Assembly (NCBI RefSeq): GCF_003073045.1
Contig: NC_037603.1
Coordinates: forward strand, 17,552,192 to 17,616,191
Reading direction: 5' to 3'
DNA from: Pomacea canaliculata
Taxonomy: Eukaryota > Mollusca > Gastropoda > Architaenioglossa > Ampullariidae
Length of the DNA: 64,000 bases
In this document: one piece after another, positions 23,801 through 42,184 of the stretch
Layout of the letters: every line of letters begins with the position of its first letter
How positions within the stretch are numbered: position 1 is the stretch's first letter
The notes under the pieces: model-generated
Seen by the model: only the letters and a program-made list of their open reading frames with translations
The model's database searches: none
Told to the model about the DNA's origin: nothing
Program-made: the position numbers and the translations under genes

Positions 23801-24698
23801 TCTTCTAGATGTTATAGTAAAACATTAGAATGTTTTGTTTTAGGCATAAGTTGGTTAATCCAAATGTACATAAGCTTTTTATACAGTACTTACTGTATGT
23901 GCAAAATAGAATTAATTCAGACTGTTACTGCAATTAAAGATATATTGACTAGGATTTTCATGGGTCTGTGATCAACAAGATAATTTGAAAATTTCCCCCA
24001 GTTGGTTTAATTTTAGAGGATGTTTATTTAACTAAAATTGGTTCTCTCAATGCATGAAGATATATATTGGAATTTCTGCTCAGTGAGAAAATTTCAAAGC
24101 ATTAATTATTAGCCCATCTTGCATACCCATCATGTCTTCCCTCCCCAACTTTTTCGGGATGTGACTAGTCATAGTAGCAAATACTAAATCTTCAATTGGG
24201 GTTATCTAGTTGAAAGCTAGTCAACTATCACTCAAGACAGTCTGAAAACATTGAAAATCAGTTTGAAAAAATGTAAACCATTTTTTTTTATTCCACACTA
24301 CCTAAATGTGTGCTCTCATGAACTTTGCAAAAGTTTTGCAATAATCTTGCCAGATTCTAAAATAGTTTTTTTTTCTTATTTCCACAGTATGACTGAACTG
24401 AATCAACACCCAACTTTGTTAATTTCCTTTCTTGCTCTAAAACCTGTTTCAGCATTCTGTATTGCAGACAGGGTAAGCCACAGCTGAATTGAAATGCAAC
24501 AGCGTTGATGCCATTAAAAAGTCTAAGTCCAAACAAAAGGACAACTTTTTTACATTTAATCACTTCGAAAACCGAGATGACGTATTCTAACACTTATGTG
24601 GTTGAAAAAAAACCGAATAAATCTGTTACCCTAATCATTTTCATAATCTGATCACAATCGTCCTTCGTGGACTCTCGGATAATGTACTTTTCTGTCAT
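20840..24698 (-). CDS. SAT1/2-like: Diamine/thialysine N-acetyltransferase, SAT1/SAT2-like GNAT
   Basis: Five minus-strand exons: 24698-24630, 22491-22440, 21750-21682, 21392-21235 and 21022-20840. They join in phase to 176 residues (human SAT1 has 171). The protein begins MTEKYIIRESTKDDCDQIMK, followed by RELAEYERL, HCLVAET and VGYVLFYYIYSTFKGR. Next comes YIEDVYVTPAWRGKGIGRAM, which holds the GNAT motif A acetyl-CoA loop (RGKGIG). It ends with LDWNTSAIDVYKQWGG and EKEGW. Members acetylate spermidine/spermine (SAT1) or thialysine (SAT2) with acetyl-CoA in the cytosol; which substrate applies here cannot be told by eye. The start codon lies 297 bases from the ANKRD42 ATG on the other strand. 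The 3' flank is a tandem duplication carrying a SINE. Confidence 0.94.
23253..23301 (+). mobile_element. Very short LINE 3'-end insertion (in acetyltransferase intron 1)
   Basis: GTGGCCCTATGCTCCACTGG, then a short variable piece and an AAG-rich tail. This matches the last bases of the LINE fragment at 47438-47905, which ends with the same CCCTATGCTCCACTGGG. Only the final ~25 bases and the tail were copied, an extreme 5' truncation. It lies antisense to the host gene. Confidence 0.75.
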
Positions 24699-24994
24699 TT
24701 TTAAGCCTACGATTCTTTTGCTGTGTGAGAGTAGTATCCCTTGTGTACATGCAGCAGTAACATTGATATAAAATGAGCAAAACTAATATATTTAACATAA
24801 AATTGTAAAATTCTAGCGATATTTCAAATTCTACAATTTAAATTATGTTTTAAATTCTTTTCATCACATATATATAGACGTAACCAATGATTTAAATGTA
24901 ATTTCCGAGCTCCGTAGTCATTAGTTTCCAAGTAAACATTTTCTCGGAGTGCTGTGGTATTGATCACATTCAACAGAAAAGTGACATTCACAAG
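24699..24994. promoter_or_regulatory. Bidirectional promoter between acetyltransferase (-) and ANKRD42 (+)
   Basis: Only 296 bases separate the two divergent start codons, so both promoters and both 5' UTRs must lie here unless non-coding exons are further away. The interval is AT-rich with no obvious TATA box placed for either gene. Confidence 0.7.
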
Positions 24995-32111
<7,117 letters not shown>

Positions 32112-32580
32112 AGTGCTGCATGCACATGCTTGCTCTTGATTGTACTTACATTTCCACGCGGCATATCTATATTAGTAGTGGTCTTTATCCTTCCTTAATT
32201 GTACGAAAAGTTATTAACCATCATGAAAGATGATTTACAATCTTCAAGTGTGGACAATGAGAAGAATTTAGAACAATGCAGACAATGATAAGTACATGAT
32301 ATATTTGGTGGGCAAAATGCAGTCGCATGCCACACACTCATACAACTGCTACATTCTTAACCCTTCTCCTAGCAATACTTATCAGCGGTGAGCGCGCACA
32401 CACACACGGTACTGTGTGTTTATATTTTTCTCTGCAAACCGCTATGAGCTTGCCTTTGATGGTGATGTAACACGCAATAGAAATTCGCACTGTTATTATT
32501 ATTGTTGTTAGCAAGAACGATCTCAGACAGACTGTTGGACTGTTCTTAGCATAATTACCCTAATGGGCTAGGGTTAGGTA

Positions 32581-32745
32581 CAACACATGGATACACCGTG
32601 GGATGTAATGGAATTACACTGACAGCACAGAAACACCGTGAATTATTATTGTACATTATAACATAGATACACCATGGACTGTAATGGATTACATTTTACA
32701 ACAGATAGACGCACCCTGGATTGTAATTACATTGTAAGTGCATTG
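32581..32745. repeat. Degenerate tandem repeat downstream of ANKRD42
   Basis: Roughly four diverged units of ~37-45 bases, each containing ATACACCGTGGANTGTAAT or a variant followed by an ATTACA-rich half. It lies in the presumed ANKRD42 3' UTR. Confidence 0.6.
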
Positions 32746-32862
32746 TGTTGATGATTTTAGGGTAACCCAAAGTGGAATGCAATACCGTTTGAGGAATGTC
32801 ACAAACTGTATGAAAAATACATGTCATTAGCTTTATTATAGAATTACAATATGTTACAAGAC

Positions 32863-32868
32863 AATAAA
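32863..32868 (+). terminator. Probable ANKRD42 poly(A) signal
   Basis: AATAAA lies about 750 bases after the stop codon in an A-rich context. TTTATT at 32832-32837 (AATAAA on the other strand) could serve the possible minus-strand exon at 33149-33445, making the two transcripts overlap slightly at their ends. Confidence 0.45.
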
Positions 32869-33148
32869 TTTGATCCAGTGATGCATGTGTGTGGGATTTC
32901 GTTGGGGGAAGGGAGACAGGGCTTAACTACTTTGGTCTGTTTCTTTTCCATCTAATCTGCGGCCATTCCATTCTCTTGCTTTCTCTCAGATATTCTCAAT
33001 GCGGACAAACAACCAAAAACTTGTGCGTTTGCGCGCACGCACACACACACACACACAAGCACATGTGCATAGAAGAGGAACGAAACCGAAATCGGAGAAC
33101 GGCAGAGAAAAGATTACGTGGACGTTGAAATAAAATGTCGAGATTGTG

Positions 33149-33445
33149 TTAAATCACAGGCCTCTTTCTGTTCAAAAAGTGTCGGAAAAGGCCTTGTCCA
33201 ATCAAAACGTAACTCTTGCTATCAAGTTTCCTGACTAGTTTTCCCAAACCACCGATTTTTCTCTGTACAGAGACTGTCGTCTGCTTATCGCAGGCCTGTT
33301 GACACAGCCTCCTGCGTCTCTCGCCATGTCTCATCAAATCCACCTTCATTTTCAAGGCTTCGTCGTATCTCGCCAACTCACGCCTAAGTTTGCCGCACGT
33401 GACGCGCAAAACCCCAAAGTTGGAGTGAATCAATGTGCTGGCCAT
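33149..33445 (-). CDS. Possible terminal exon of an unrecognised minus-strand gene
   Basis: A 98-codon open frame ending in TAA at 33149, rich in Arg, Lys, Leu and Glu with helix-like spacing (KLRRELARYDEALKMKVDLM). It could be a coiled-coil segment. An AG preceded by a T tract lies just upstream near 33463, so the frame may start at an acceptor rather than at its internal ATG. I do not recognise the protein, and no neighbouring exon could be joined to it. It could also be a chance frame. Confidence 0.3.
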   Translation of the reverse strand: MASTLIHSNFGVLRVTCGKLRRELARYDEALKMKVDLMRHGERRRRLCQQACDKQTTVSVQRKIGGLGKLVRKLDSKSYVLIGQGLFRHFLNRKRPVI

Positions 33446-34175
33446 GCGAGTTCCTCCAAAACTTCAGTCAGGCTTTTAAAAAAAAGGCAGAGTAGTGGTC
33501 AAATTATCCCAATGAATAGTTTTAATAAAAATAAAAGAAATGGATGAAGAGAAGAAACATCGATGGAAACAGATGCTCTGGCACGGGTTGCTGGTCGCTC
33601 GGGAATGTCGTCAAACTATGAGAGCGCCTCATTTGGTTTGAAATTACATTATCTGAAGTGTTTTTGTTAGAAATGGCATGATCTGGAGTGTTTTCGTCAG
33701 GGGAGAACCGATTCAATTTTCAGTTCGGTTTCCGATGACTTGAAGATCATTTTGCTGTTGTGCACATCGTTGTCATCATCATCATCCAAACCCCATTCCC
33801 AGTTCATCTCACAAAATCATCCCAAACTTGAAGGCTTGTCAATGATTCTCAAGTAATCCCCAAACGATCAAAAGAAATTTCCTTTTTTTTTTTAAATAAT
33901 AAAAACATAAATTTTAACATAAAAATTCCGCTTATGCTGACACGCAACACATTTGCATGTGCTCTACAGAACATACAACAGAGGCAGCTGACAAGACAGA
34001 ATGAGTTAATCCTGAGACAGACCACAAGACACCCTAAAGGAAATAGGATGAATGCGTTCCAATCCTCCCACAACAACACACATCTATATATATATGTGTG
34101 TGTAAAGACGGTATAATATCCAGTATTGTATAGTCAAATGTTAATGGCACAATAATATAGATAGATAATAAAATA

Positions 34176-34315
34176 ATGATCTGGTCCTTTTGTTTCAAAA
34201 TTATACATATCGTAGATGTGTTACGATCGTACTCACGCGCAATGTCCACTACCCTAACACCACACTCATGCTTTTTAATGATCTCGTGTTTTTGTTCCAT
34301 GGAGATCATATACGC
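34176..34315 (-). mobile_element. Tigger/pogo-type DNA transposon remnant (CENP-B-like N-terminus)
   Basis: The minus-strand frame reads MEQKHEIIKKHECGVRVVDI followed by AREYDRNTSTICIILKQKD. This is the psq-type helix-turn-helix at the start of Tigger/CENP-B-family transposases. The rest of the transposase, the DDE catalytic domain and the terminal repeats were not found nearby. It is a short dead fragment. Confidence 0.85.
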
Positions 34316-37300
34316 TTCTCTTCAACACTGTCCTTGGCACTCTGTTAGGTCCCACGATTACACAGTATGTAATTCACAACACAAAACTTGAAAACTAGCT
34401 CGAAAACGACACACACGTAGAGGCTTGGGAGATGCGTGTAACAGACCGAAGGCGTCGGGTGGCGTCGGGTGGCGGGACTGGCATCGCTAGCGAGTGACCA
34501 AGGATTGTCAAGCGCTTTATGCTACAACATATAAACGACACGAGCTCGTATATCAAAGTTCACTTGTAAGTAAGAACAAAATTTCCACGAATATTTGACT
34601 AGTATCTCGATTTACTCGTATATTTTTCACTCTTATGTAGAGGTCTTACTGTTCTTCTGAGCCAAACCACAAGCTAATCAGACCGACCACTCAATAATCG
34701 TGCAGTTCTGAAATAAACCGCATGTCGGTCCCCGAACATTCTGAGCAACATTTAAACAGTCCCTAGATTATTGTAAAACGATGTACAGAACAATCGCACG
34801 GTATTGTGGCAGACGACATGAAGCCCAAGGTACACTTTAATCACCAGTACAGATGTGTGAAACTCCATCTAACTCGCACGACGACGAGGGCGCCGATGAT
34901 ACACTGGACAAACCTGTCTTTTAGTGACTGAGAACTCTGGTACCAAGTCATTTCTCAAGGCGGATGGATATTTATCCTTTATATCTCTAATTGTACTGGT
35001 CCCGCTGATGAATGCATGTCTAGAAAAAACATGTTACATGAAAATGCACCGAAAAATATTTTGATTCATAATTTTGATTTTGATTTTCTAAATTTATAAA
35101 ACTTAAATGTAAGAAACTGTTGAATTCAAATAGTGAATAGGTCTTTTGACTATTAAGAAAGTATATCTTCACAATTTTCATTATGTAGAATTATAAATCA
35201 GCTGTGATTTGAAAACCACTGGCATACCAGGGTATGCATCTTGAAAAGTGCATGTTCGGTGGCGACATGTAATGAGGAGTACTCCTACTGAGAAGGAATT
35301 ATTCGATCAGTGTTTTTTCAGCTGCGTCCTTGGGTTAAGTGCAAAACTCTCGATTATTTTCTTGCCTTCCTTTCTGAGTCTCCTGTGCCTAAAAAAGTCG
35401 GTTTCTATTGCTGTTCCTCGTGCAAAATGGAGTCGAAGTTAATATTGATTCATTAATGTTGACTCGGTGTCAACACTTCAGCCTGATTCTTAGCGAGGCA
35501 AGAACACGACCAACTTTTCTTAACATGCGGTTAGTTCTTTAACTACAGGATGGAAAAGGCCTTCAGTTTGCTAGTTACAAACTATCTACAGCTTAATATA
35601 CATAAGAATGATTTTATTGCCAAGTCATCTTAAAAAATAATTTTCTGTATATGAAACAAAAACTTTCTGCCACATAAAATGTATAAAACCTTTATTCTAT
35701 TGTGGTATGTGCCTAGGCTGTCGGTAAATGATTTTTACATCGAATACATCGCCTTCGTGTACAAAAATGTGTATTTTATACTGAAGTTTAACTTGTTCTT
35801 GATGCATCTGGACTCTGCAAAGAAAAGCATCGTTACTTAAAACACTTTTAAAATTTGATATTTAAAATGATAAATTGCGAGTTAAGAGAAAAACACTCTG
35901 ATACATAGCTTACTTGAAGTCACCATTTACAAAAAACAAGTGGCGCAAGACCTTTTTTTTTTTTTTTGAAAGTTGGTTGTCGCAAGTATTTCGAACAGAA
36001 ATCATTTTTAGACACGCGCTTCTCAAGGGCAAACAAACATAACCGTCAGAACGTGCTCGGTGTGAAAAGACCGAGGTGGGATTTCAGTCGCGGGTACTGC
36101 CGACCAGAGAAGCCTGTAAAAATCCCGCCTATTGAAAACAGAATCAGATATCTGATTTCTTGTAGTCTAGGAGAAAAGTGAAGATCGAGAACTCCTCTTG
36201 CGACAGTCAAGTTGCACAACTTCAATGTGCACAGAGGCTGTGGGGGAGGTCAGAGGACAAGGCAAGAGAACGAGGGATGGTGAGGACAGGCATGGGTAGC
36301 GCAGTAATCTCTCAGATGGCCAGGGGTTGAAGCAACATCTACATAGTCTCTTAGTTGTAACGATGCTTGCTGATACAGACAAAAAAAAAACTCAGGCAGC
36401 TGAGAACAAGAGCATTGGAAACTGCTTCGAATTTCCAACATGGACCTCAAGACCGATTACTATGTGCGAAACACGGTCCCCACCCTGGCGAACTACTAAG
36501 AAACCTGGCGACAGTGACGTGGCACAAGCTGGTTGTCAGGTTATTTAACTGTAAGAGTACCTTGAAACGTGGTTGATACCAAGTGAGACCAATAAAAAAA
36601 AATTACCTGGCTAACAGAAAGAATGTGCTGACCAGAACATGGATGGAGGACTTGCCTACCGGAGCTCGCAATGGGCCTGTGGGGAGCCTCGTCATCCGCT
36701 ACGCGATCCAGCTCCCCCAAACCAGTTCTCCTGGATCAGTATAGCTGATCATTAGTTGGTATTAGTAAAGGAAACATTTCATAAAACATTTGGCCCATTC
36801 TGGAGTCAAATGGATCTTAGAAAATTGCATTTTGTTTGCTGTGTGCTCTGTGTTCTTGCACAAACCAATTTTTTGACGTATTCTTGATTCCTGAACCCAG
36901 CAAGTGTAGAATGAAGAACATACGATTTTTAAGTTCTCTGTGTGCCGAACCTACTTTTTGTCTTCTGGTCTTTTTGTACTTAGTTTTGGTGGTCTTAACA
37001 TGCAATTTTCTCATGACTGACATTCTGGATCATTGAGAAATATTTTAACAGCTTTTTCCTTTGTTTTCTTCTGATCATTGTGGTAAATCTTACTTTTTAA
37101 TGCTTTAATATTCCTTTTTCATCTTCTAACAGGGCTTTTTTTTTGGCATGGCTATACTCTATTGAGAAAAAAGTATTTTTGATAGTAATGACATTTCTAA
37201 GCATCAGATGTAAAATATTTCAAAGGAAATAATCAAAATTTTGAGTACATTTATTTATTACTAATATTACCAGAGTGCATCTAAATTTCTTCACCTGTCA

Positions 37301-37592
37301 CAAAATTGAAAATAAATTTTACCGCTTTTGTTCGACTGACTTCTGACTCACTATCAATAATCTTATTTATGAAAGTTTCATGAACGTTTTATTTTGGCCA
37401 TTAGTCAAACAATTATCGCGGAATAACAGTGTGAACTATAGATTTATTGATTGTATAATGTTGAGTCTACAAACACCATCATGACTAAGAATATCAACTG
37501 TCTTATGTTCTTCCCCATTCGTAACACCTGGTGGAAGGGAGAAGATCCATAGATCGGGTAGGACCGGGGCAGAGCACGTGATAATTTCTCAC
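34316..37592. other. Gene-poor interval
   Basis: No supported exon. It is mostly unique-looking DNA with a T tract near 35951-35968 and purine-rich low-complexity sequence at about 36230-36320. Open frames here lack protein-like composition or splice context. Confidence 0.5.
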
Positions 37593-37653
37593 CCGTCGTC
37601 TGCAGGAAATCGGCAGTAAAACTGAGGCGACAGAGAAGAAAGGTCAGTGCCAT
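37593..37653 (-). CDS. Candidate first coding exon with signal-peptide-like start
   Basis: ATG at 37653 opens MALTFLLCRLSFTADFLQTT plus one base, then a strong GTGAGA donor at 37592. The N-terminus is hydrophobic. A full palindromic CRE (TGACGTCA, 37662-37669) lies 8 bases upstream of the ATG, in a locally GC-rich, promoter-like stretch (about 37540-37740). The phase (1) does not match the exon at 33149-33445, and no downstream exon was found, so this is tentative. Confidence 0.25.
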
Positions 37654-37661
37654 GATAGTCC

Positions 37662-37669
37662 TGACGTCA
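37662..37669. promoter_or_regulatory. Palindromic CRE/ATF site (TGACGTCA)
   Basis: An exact consensus CREB/ATF octamer beside the candidate first exon. Functional status is unknown. Confidence 0.4.
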
Positions 37670-39509
37670 TTAGCGAGGGCTTAACGGTCATTAGCGCCAG
37701 GCACCGCGCGCTTGGTTCAACATCTCCGCATAAATAACTGATTCTGGCCAGTGGCGAGCATCAGTTCTCACCCTCCATGAGCTCTTTTGTCAAGACAACA
37801 TTCAAAACACAAGTTGCTAAGATCTATCCTTGGCTGATGGTTTTTTTTTTTTTTTCTGAAACAGCTACGACAGGACGTTCGTGCGCTCGTACGCATTAAG
37901 TGAAACGTGAACAAGCAAGCATACACTGTAGACTACAGTAGCGTGCGTGTCTATGAATATGTGTGTGTGTGTCTGCAGAATCGAGTGATTATCATGTCTG
38001 ACTGTTTTTAATAACATCTTAAAAGGCCCAGTGTGCTCCTCTGCTTTTTTTATTTGTTTATACTTATTTATATTTATATTTTGCTTTAATACATGTGTAT
38101 AATATTATAAGAAATATTGTTTTAAGACTTGTTATACACATTCATAATATATTGCTTTAAGAAGGTGTATATAAAACACAAAATATACCTACATATTTGT
38201 TCTTTAATTTGAAAATGAGTTCGAAGGAACACTTTGGAGACTTTGGAGTGTTGTGCACAATTGTGGCATGAAAAAAAAAATACTAGCACCCTCACCACTA
38301 CCTCTCTGGTCACGGTAACACAAGCGACATCTCTCTGATTAAATTTTAATTATCTAAGACTGTTCGACTAGTGACAAAAATATTTGTTCCAGCCTGTGAT
38401 ATCCTCATATCAGGGTATGTACAGATGATGGTTTTCCTGTGAACGTCTTCTCTCAACCTTTTATGAAATGTCTTTCTGGTATTTGACGTTGAGAGTGTCA
38501 ACCTATTGACGGCTGTCTTAGTTCTCTGTTGTTTATCATCTTTACATGTCGTCGATCCACACTTCTCAGTCGACCTCTGTCATTTGTGGCTCCGGATAAT
38601 GACAGCTGGAATCGGACTTGTGTGAACAATGTCCTCCTCCCATGCGGCACAAATAGCTCCGGGCTCACCTTTGTTCTTCTGGAGCGAGGAGAGCGGTGTC
38701 AGCTGAGGTGAAAGCAAGTCGTCAGGTACAGTGTAGATAACGGAGACGGGTACCTAGAGTTTATAAAAAGGTCGTGATTGAACCGGACATTGTAGGCGAG
38801 TAATGTGATGATACCTCAATCCTTAATGTAAACAACGCGTCTCTTACCTGCGCAATCGCCTCTCTTACTTATGAGGGAAGGGGTGGAAGACAAAAGGGAG
38901 TTAGAAGAAAGAAAAAAAAAAGAGTTTCACGGGTAAAGAAAAAGATGGACAGAACGGTGTAGCTAATACACTACAGTGCAATTCTCGGGCATGCTTGAAT
39001 GATTACAGACTAGCAGAAAGGAAATGTTTACTCTCAGCCATTTTGATATCAGCGGGTTTTTTAAAGATACTGTAACTTTATAATTCATGCAGAAAGATCC
39101 ATTTCATTTTGGAAACTGGCCAACATGTCCCATGCCTTGGAAAATATACCAGCAGGTAACATCATTGCCCTCTTTGATCACATACAGAAGACATAGCATT
39201 CATTGCTGAGCTACAAAAATAGAGAAGAAAGAGTGAGAATCCACCTGGCAACTCACTGAGAGCAGGGAGCAGCAAAGCAAGGGAGAGTAGAAGAAAAGAC
39301 AGCGACCAGAGAGAGATATATATCGCCATGGAGAAGAATGTTTGAAAAGACAAGATAGCATACACAGTGGTTTTAGCAATACAAGCCCATTTGGCAGTTG
39401 AGAATAGTGATATCAGAACCAGAACAGTATGTAAGATTACTAAGACTCTCACTGCACGTATTCATCAGGTCATATAAGTACAGACCTGACTACTAGCGCC
39501 AGAGTACTG

Positions 39510-40295
39510 GAAAAACATTTCAACAAAGTGTGGAGGAAGAGAAGGTTGAAGAAATGTAATATTGTAAAGGTCCCTAAGAAGGGTGACTTGTTGATGTACA
39601 GAATATGAGGACGAGAGTCAAGCAGGGATGCTTGCCCGTCCTTTTCCTCATTTTTATCGACTGGATGATGAGAGCCATCGGATATAAGCCAAGAGGGATC
39701 GTGTGGGCAACGACAGTCTGGCTGGAGGACTGCGACTTCGCTTTGCTGTCACACACTCAGAAGGATATTCAGGAAAACAAGACCAGGCGGTTGTTGAGCT
39801 CAAGATCCGCAGGGGCTGTAGAATGTGTGGAGGTGAACAAGCTTGCACACAGTTACTAAAGTGAAAATCTTTAAATAAAATATGTCTTAAGTTCTGCTAT
39901 GTGCATCAGAAACCGGAAGAACCAACAAAACGATCGGTAGCCGTCTCAGAGGTTTCGAGGGACGAGGCCTTCGTTGAATTCTCTGGAAACAAAGAGTCCA
40001 AACAAAGAAGTTAGCACAAACAACATCGCGGAAAGGTTTAACAGAGACGATGGAGGGATGGGCCACGTATGGACAAGACCAGGTTCTCACATGCTGCCCT
40101 CAGCTGACACCACCTGGAGGAAGAAAGAGAGGCAGGCCGCTGAGTTCGTGGCAACTGTCGAAGAGAAGATATAAGTGGCTGGCAAGACCTGGAAGAAAGT
40201 CAGCTGCTCGCCAAGACCAATATGGCTGAATAAGATTCCTTGGTGCTATATGCTTCTTTTGGGGCAAAGAGGATTAATTAAGAACTAACTAAACT
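39510..40295 (+). mobile_element. Degenerate LINE fragment with internal deletions
   Basis: Plus-strand pieces read IVKVPKKGDL (near 39565), then RVKQGC...FIDWMMR (near 39615-39670) and LEDCDFALLSHTQKDIQEN (near 39720-39780). After a diverged stretch come PPGGRKRG- and AESW-like residues and a typical LINE 3' end running into AACTAACTAAACTCAAC. Most of the reverse-transcriptase core between KKGDL and VKQGC is missing. This is a different LINE lineage from the fragment in TRAPPC1, judged by the 3' end. Confidence 0.75.
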
Positions 40296-40838
40296 CAACA
40301 GGCAATCTGTTTAACGTGGTCAGTATCAGCACACTTCACCAAACCATCGTCATTATGCTTGTTCTTCTCTCTCTCCCCATGTCCCCTTATCTCCCACCCG
40401 TCTGGTTGTCCGGCCTTCAGTATCGTCACCTCAGTCTACTTGTCAGTGAACACTATAACTTTGCTGTAACAAATGCCAGATAACCTGGAAATCAGGACAA
40501 AGAGAAGGGGGTAAATCTAAGCAACCCTTTAAATCTTTCGCGGGTTTGCATGAAAAAATTGTTAAGAAGACATTTTTAAAGGAAGCTTTTAAGAGGTTTT
40601 ATGTCATACAATATCATTGAATTAATCCATATAAATGAACTAATTTTGTACAGTGAATAAAAGTATATCAGTCATCATCGTATCTTCTTATTTTTCTTCT
40701 TCTTACCTCTTTGTCACGTTCAGGTGTCTGTCTTCCTGCATGACTGAGCACCTTATCAAAGTGTTTATTTTTTATTATTAAAGGAAATTATCTCTGTCCA
40801 TCTGCAGGAGTTATGTTTAACTCACACATTTATTCTTT

Positions 40839-40844
<6 letters not shown>

Positions 40845-40892
<48 letters not shown>
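40845..40892 (+). repeat. TC/AC compound microsatellite
   Basis: About twelve TC units followed directly by about eleven AC units. Confidence 0.95.
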
Positions 40893-41283
40893 TTTCTGTA
40901 CACGCACGCAATAGTCATCGAGCTGGAGAGTCCATAAGTAGTGTGTAACAAGAGATTACAACCCGTTAGGTCTTGCAAACAAAATATTAACTTTATTTTC
41001 CTCAGTAAGGACGACACACTTCACTCTCCGTTCGTATCTTAAACATGCCTTATTGTCACTTACATGGAACTTAAATTATGTATTTGAAAAAAAAAACTTT
41101 TCTTTTTTGTTGTTTCAGAAGTTTGATTTGTCTAGAATAAAATTTGTCGAAGAACCATCCAGATTCCTTTCAGCGCACTTCTGGGAGAAATCATTGTAAT
41201 GACTTACTGTATGGCTGTACAAATACTTGCCACATCACACATTATTCTGACTTATTGTATGAGTGAACATGTAGGTATTTTGT

Positions 41284-41289
41284 TTTATT
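41284..41289 (-). terminator. Possible poly(A) signal for the candidate peptide-precursor gene
   Basis: AATAAA on the minus strand, about 125 bases after the TGA at 41412. Confidence 0.35.
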
Positions 41290-41411
41290 CTAACACCCAA
41301 TGGTAAATTATTGTATGAGTGCATGTGCACTTGTTTCTCCGAATTATTCATGACACTCTACAGTTAGTTCACGTAGACAGGGATTTTGCGCGTCCTGTAG
41401 TGGGTTGGTCC

Positions 41412-42184
41412 TCACCAGCCGGTAGGGTTGAACTCTAAAGGTCGACGTTTGAGTTTCAGCTCCAAGTCGCCCACTCGTCTGGTCAGCCCTTGTTCCTCGC
41501 CGACTCCCACGTTCCTTTTAAAACTCTGCCACTCGGCTGTCTCTGGAACCGGGCGAGGCTAACATCATCGTCGCTGAAAAGCGAAGACAAGCGGTTTCTG
41601 TCGAAGGTGGGAAGGCTGAGGATGCTGGCTGAGCAGACCAATCAGCGTACGGCGAAGCAAGGGCTCCGATGACGTCACATCCCGTTTGCGCCTCCAGCCA
41701 CTGGGATTGAATTTCGGGGCGAGGCGCTTGGCGTCGAAAACGGGGGAAATTTTGGAGAAACTCGCTGTGTCTCCCCGAAGGCAATATCTGGCGAGAACTG
41801 CTGGAGGAGGACACCCTGGACGGTGCAGACCTCTCAGTGGCGGCCCGCCAGTCGAAGCGTTCGTCCTCTGACAGCAGGTTGGCGACTGGAGGCCAGAACT
41901 GCCTCTCTGCATGCAGGGCCACTCAGAACTCGAAAGAATTTCTCAACGAAATCGGAGGAACATTCCTTGTCATTTCTATCGTCTGCATCGTCGTTGTTGT
42001 CTACGACAGCCACTGAGCGCACTGACCTCCGGTGTAGCGAACCCAGCTTGAGTGCCGGCGACGACACAGACAGTGACGTACAGGATGACGTCAGAATGGT
42101 GACAAGCAGCAGGCAGCAGACGCAGCAACTCATCCATCGGCATCCCGACAGCACTTTGAGTAGCATCGTGCACTTGCTGACCAC
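41412..42184 (-). CDS. Candidate secreted peptide precursor with repeated FNP[S/T]GW peptides (reading frame unresolved)
   Basis: The minus-strand frame opening at 42184 (alternative Met at 42166) begins with a signal-peptide-like hydrophobic core (MSCCVCCLLLVTILTSS) after a good acceptor (ATCCTTTCAG) upstream. Further down, one single frame holds KR-LAPKFNPSGW-RRKR (41682-41729) and, ending at the TGA at 41412-41414, KRR-PLEFNPTGW. The two peptides use different synonymous codons, so the similarity is at protein level. In-frame stops separate them; a 108-bp GT/AG intron (41543-41650) would remove these. The signal-peptide frame and a protein-like middle frame (MALHAERQFWPPVANLL) do not join to the peptide frame without an unseen intron or indel. 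AATAAA lies at 41284-41289. I do not recognise the family. It could be a real precursor with sequence errors, a decayed gene or partly chance. Confidence 0.35.

Noticed and set aside
36630-36740. GC-rich inverted words resembling an RNA gene
   Set aside because: No cloverleaf or snRNA signature could be built.
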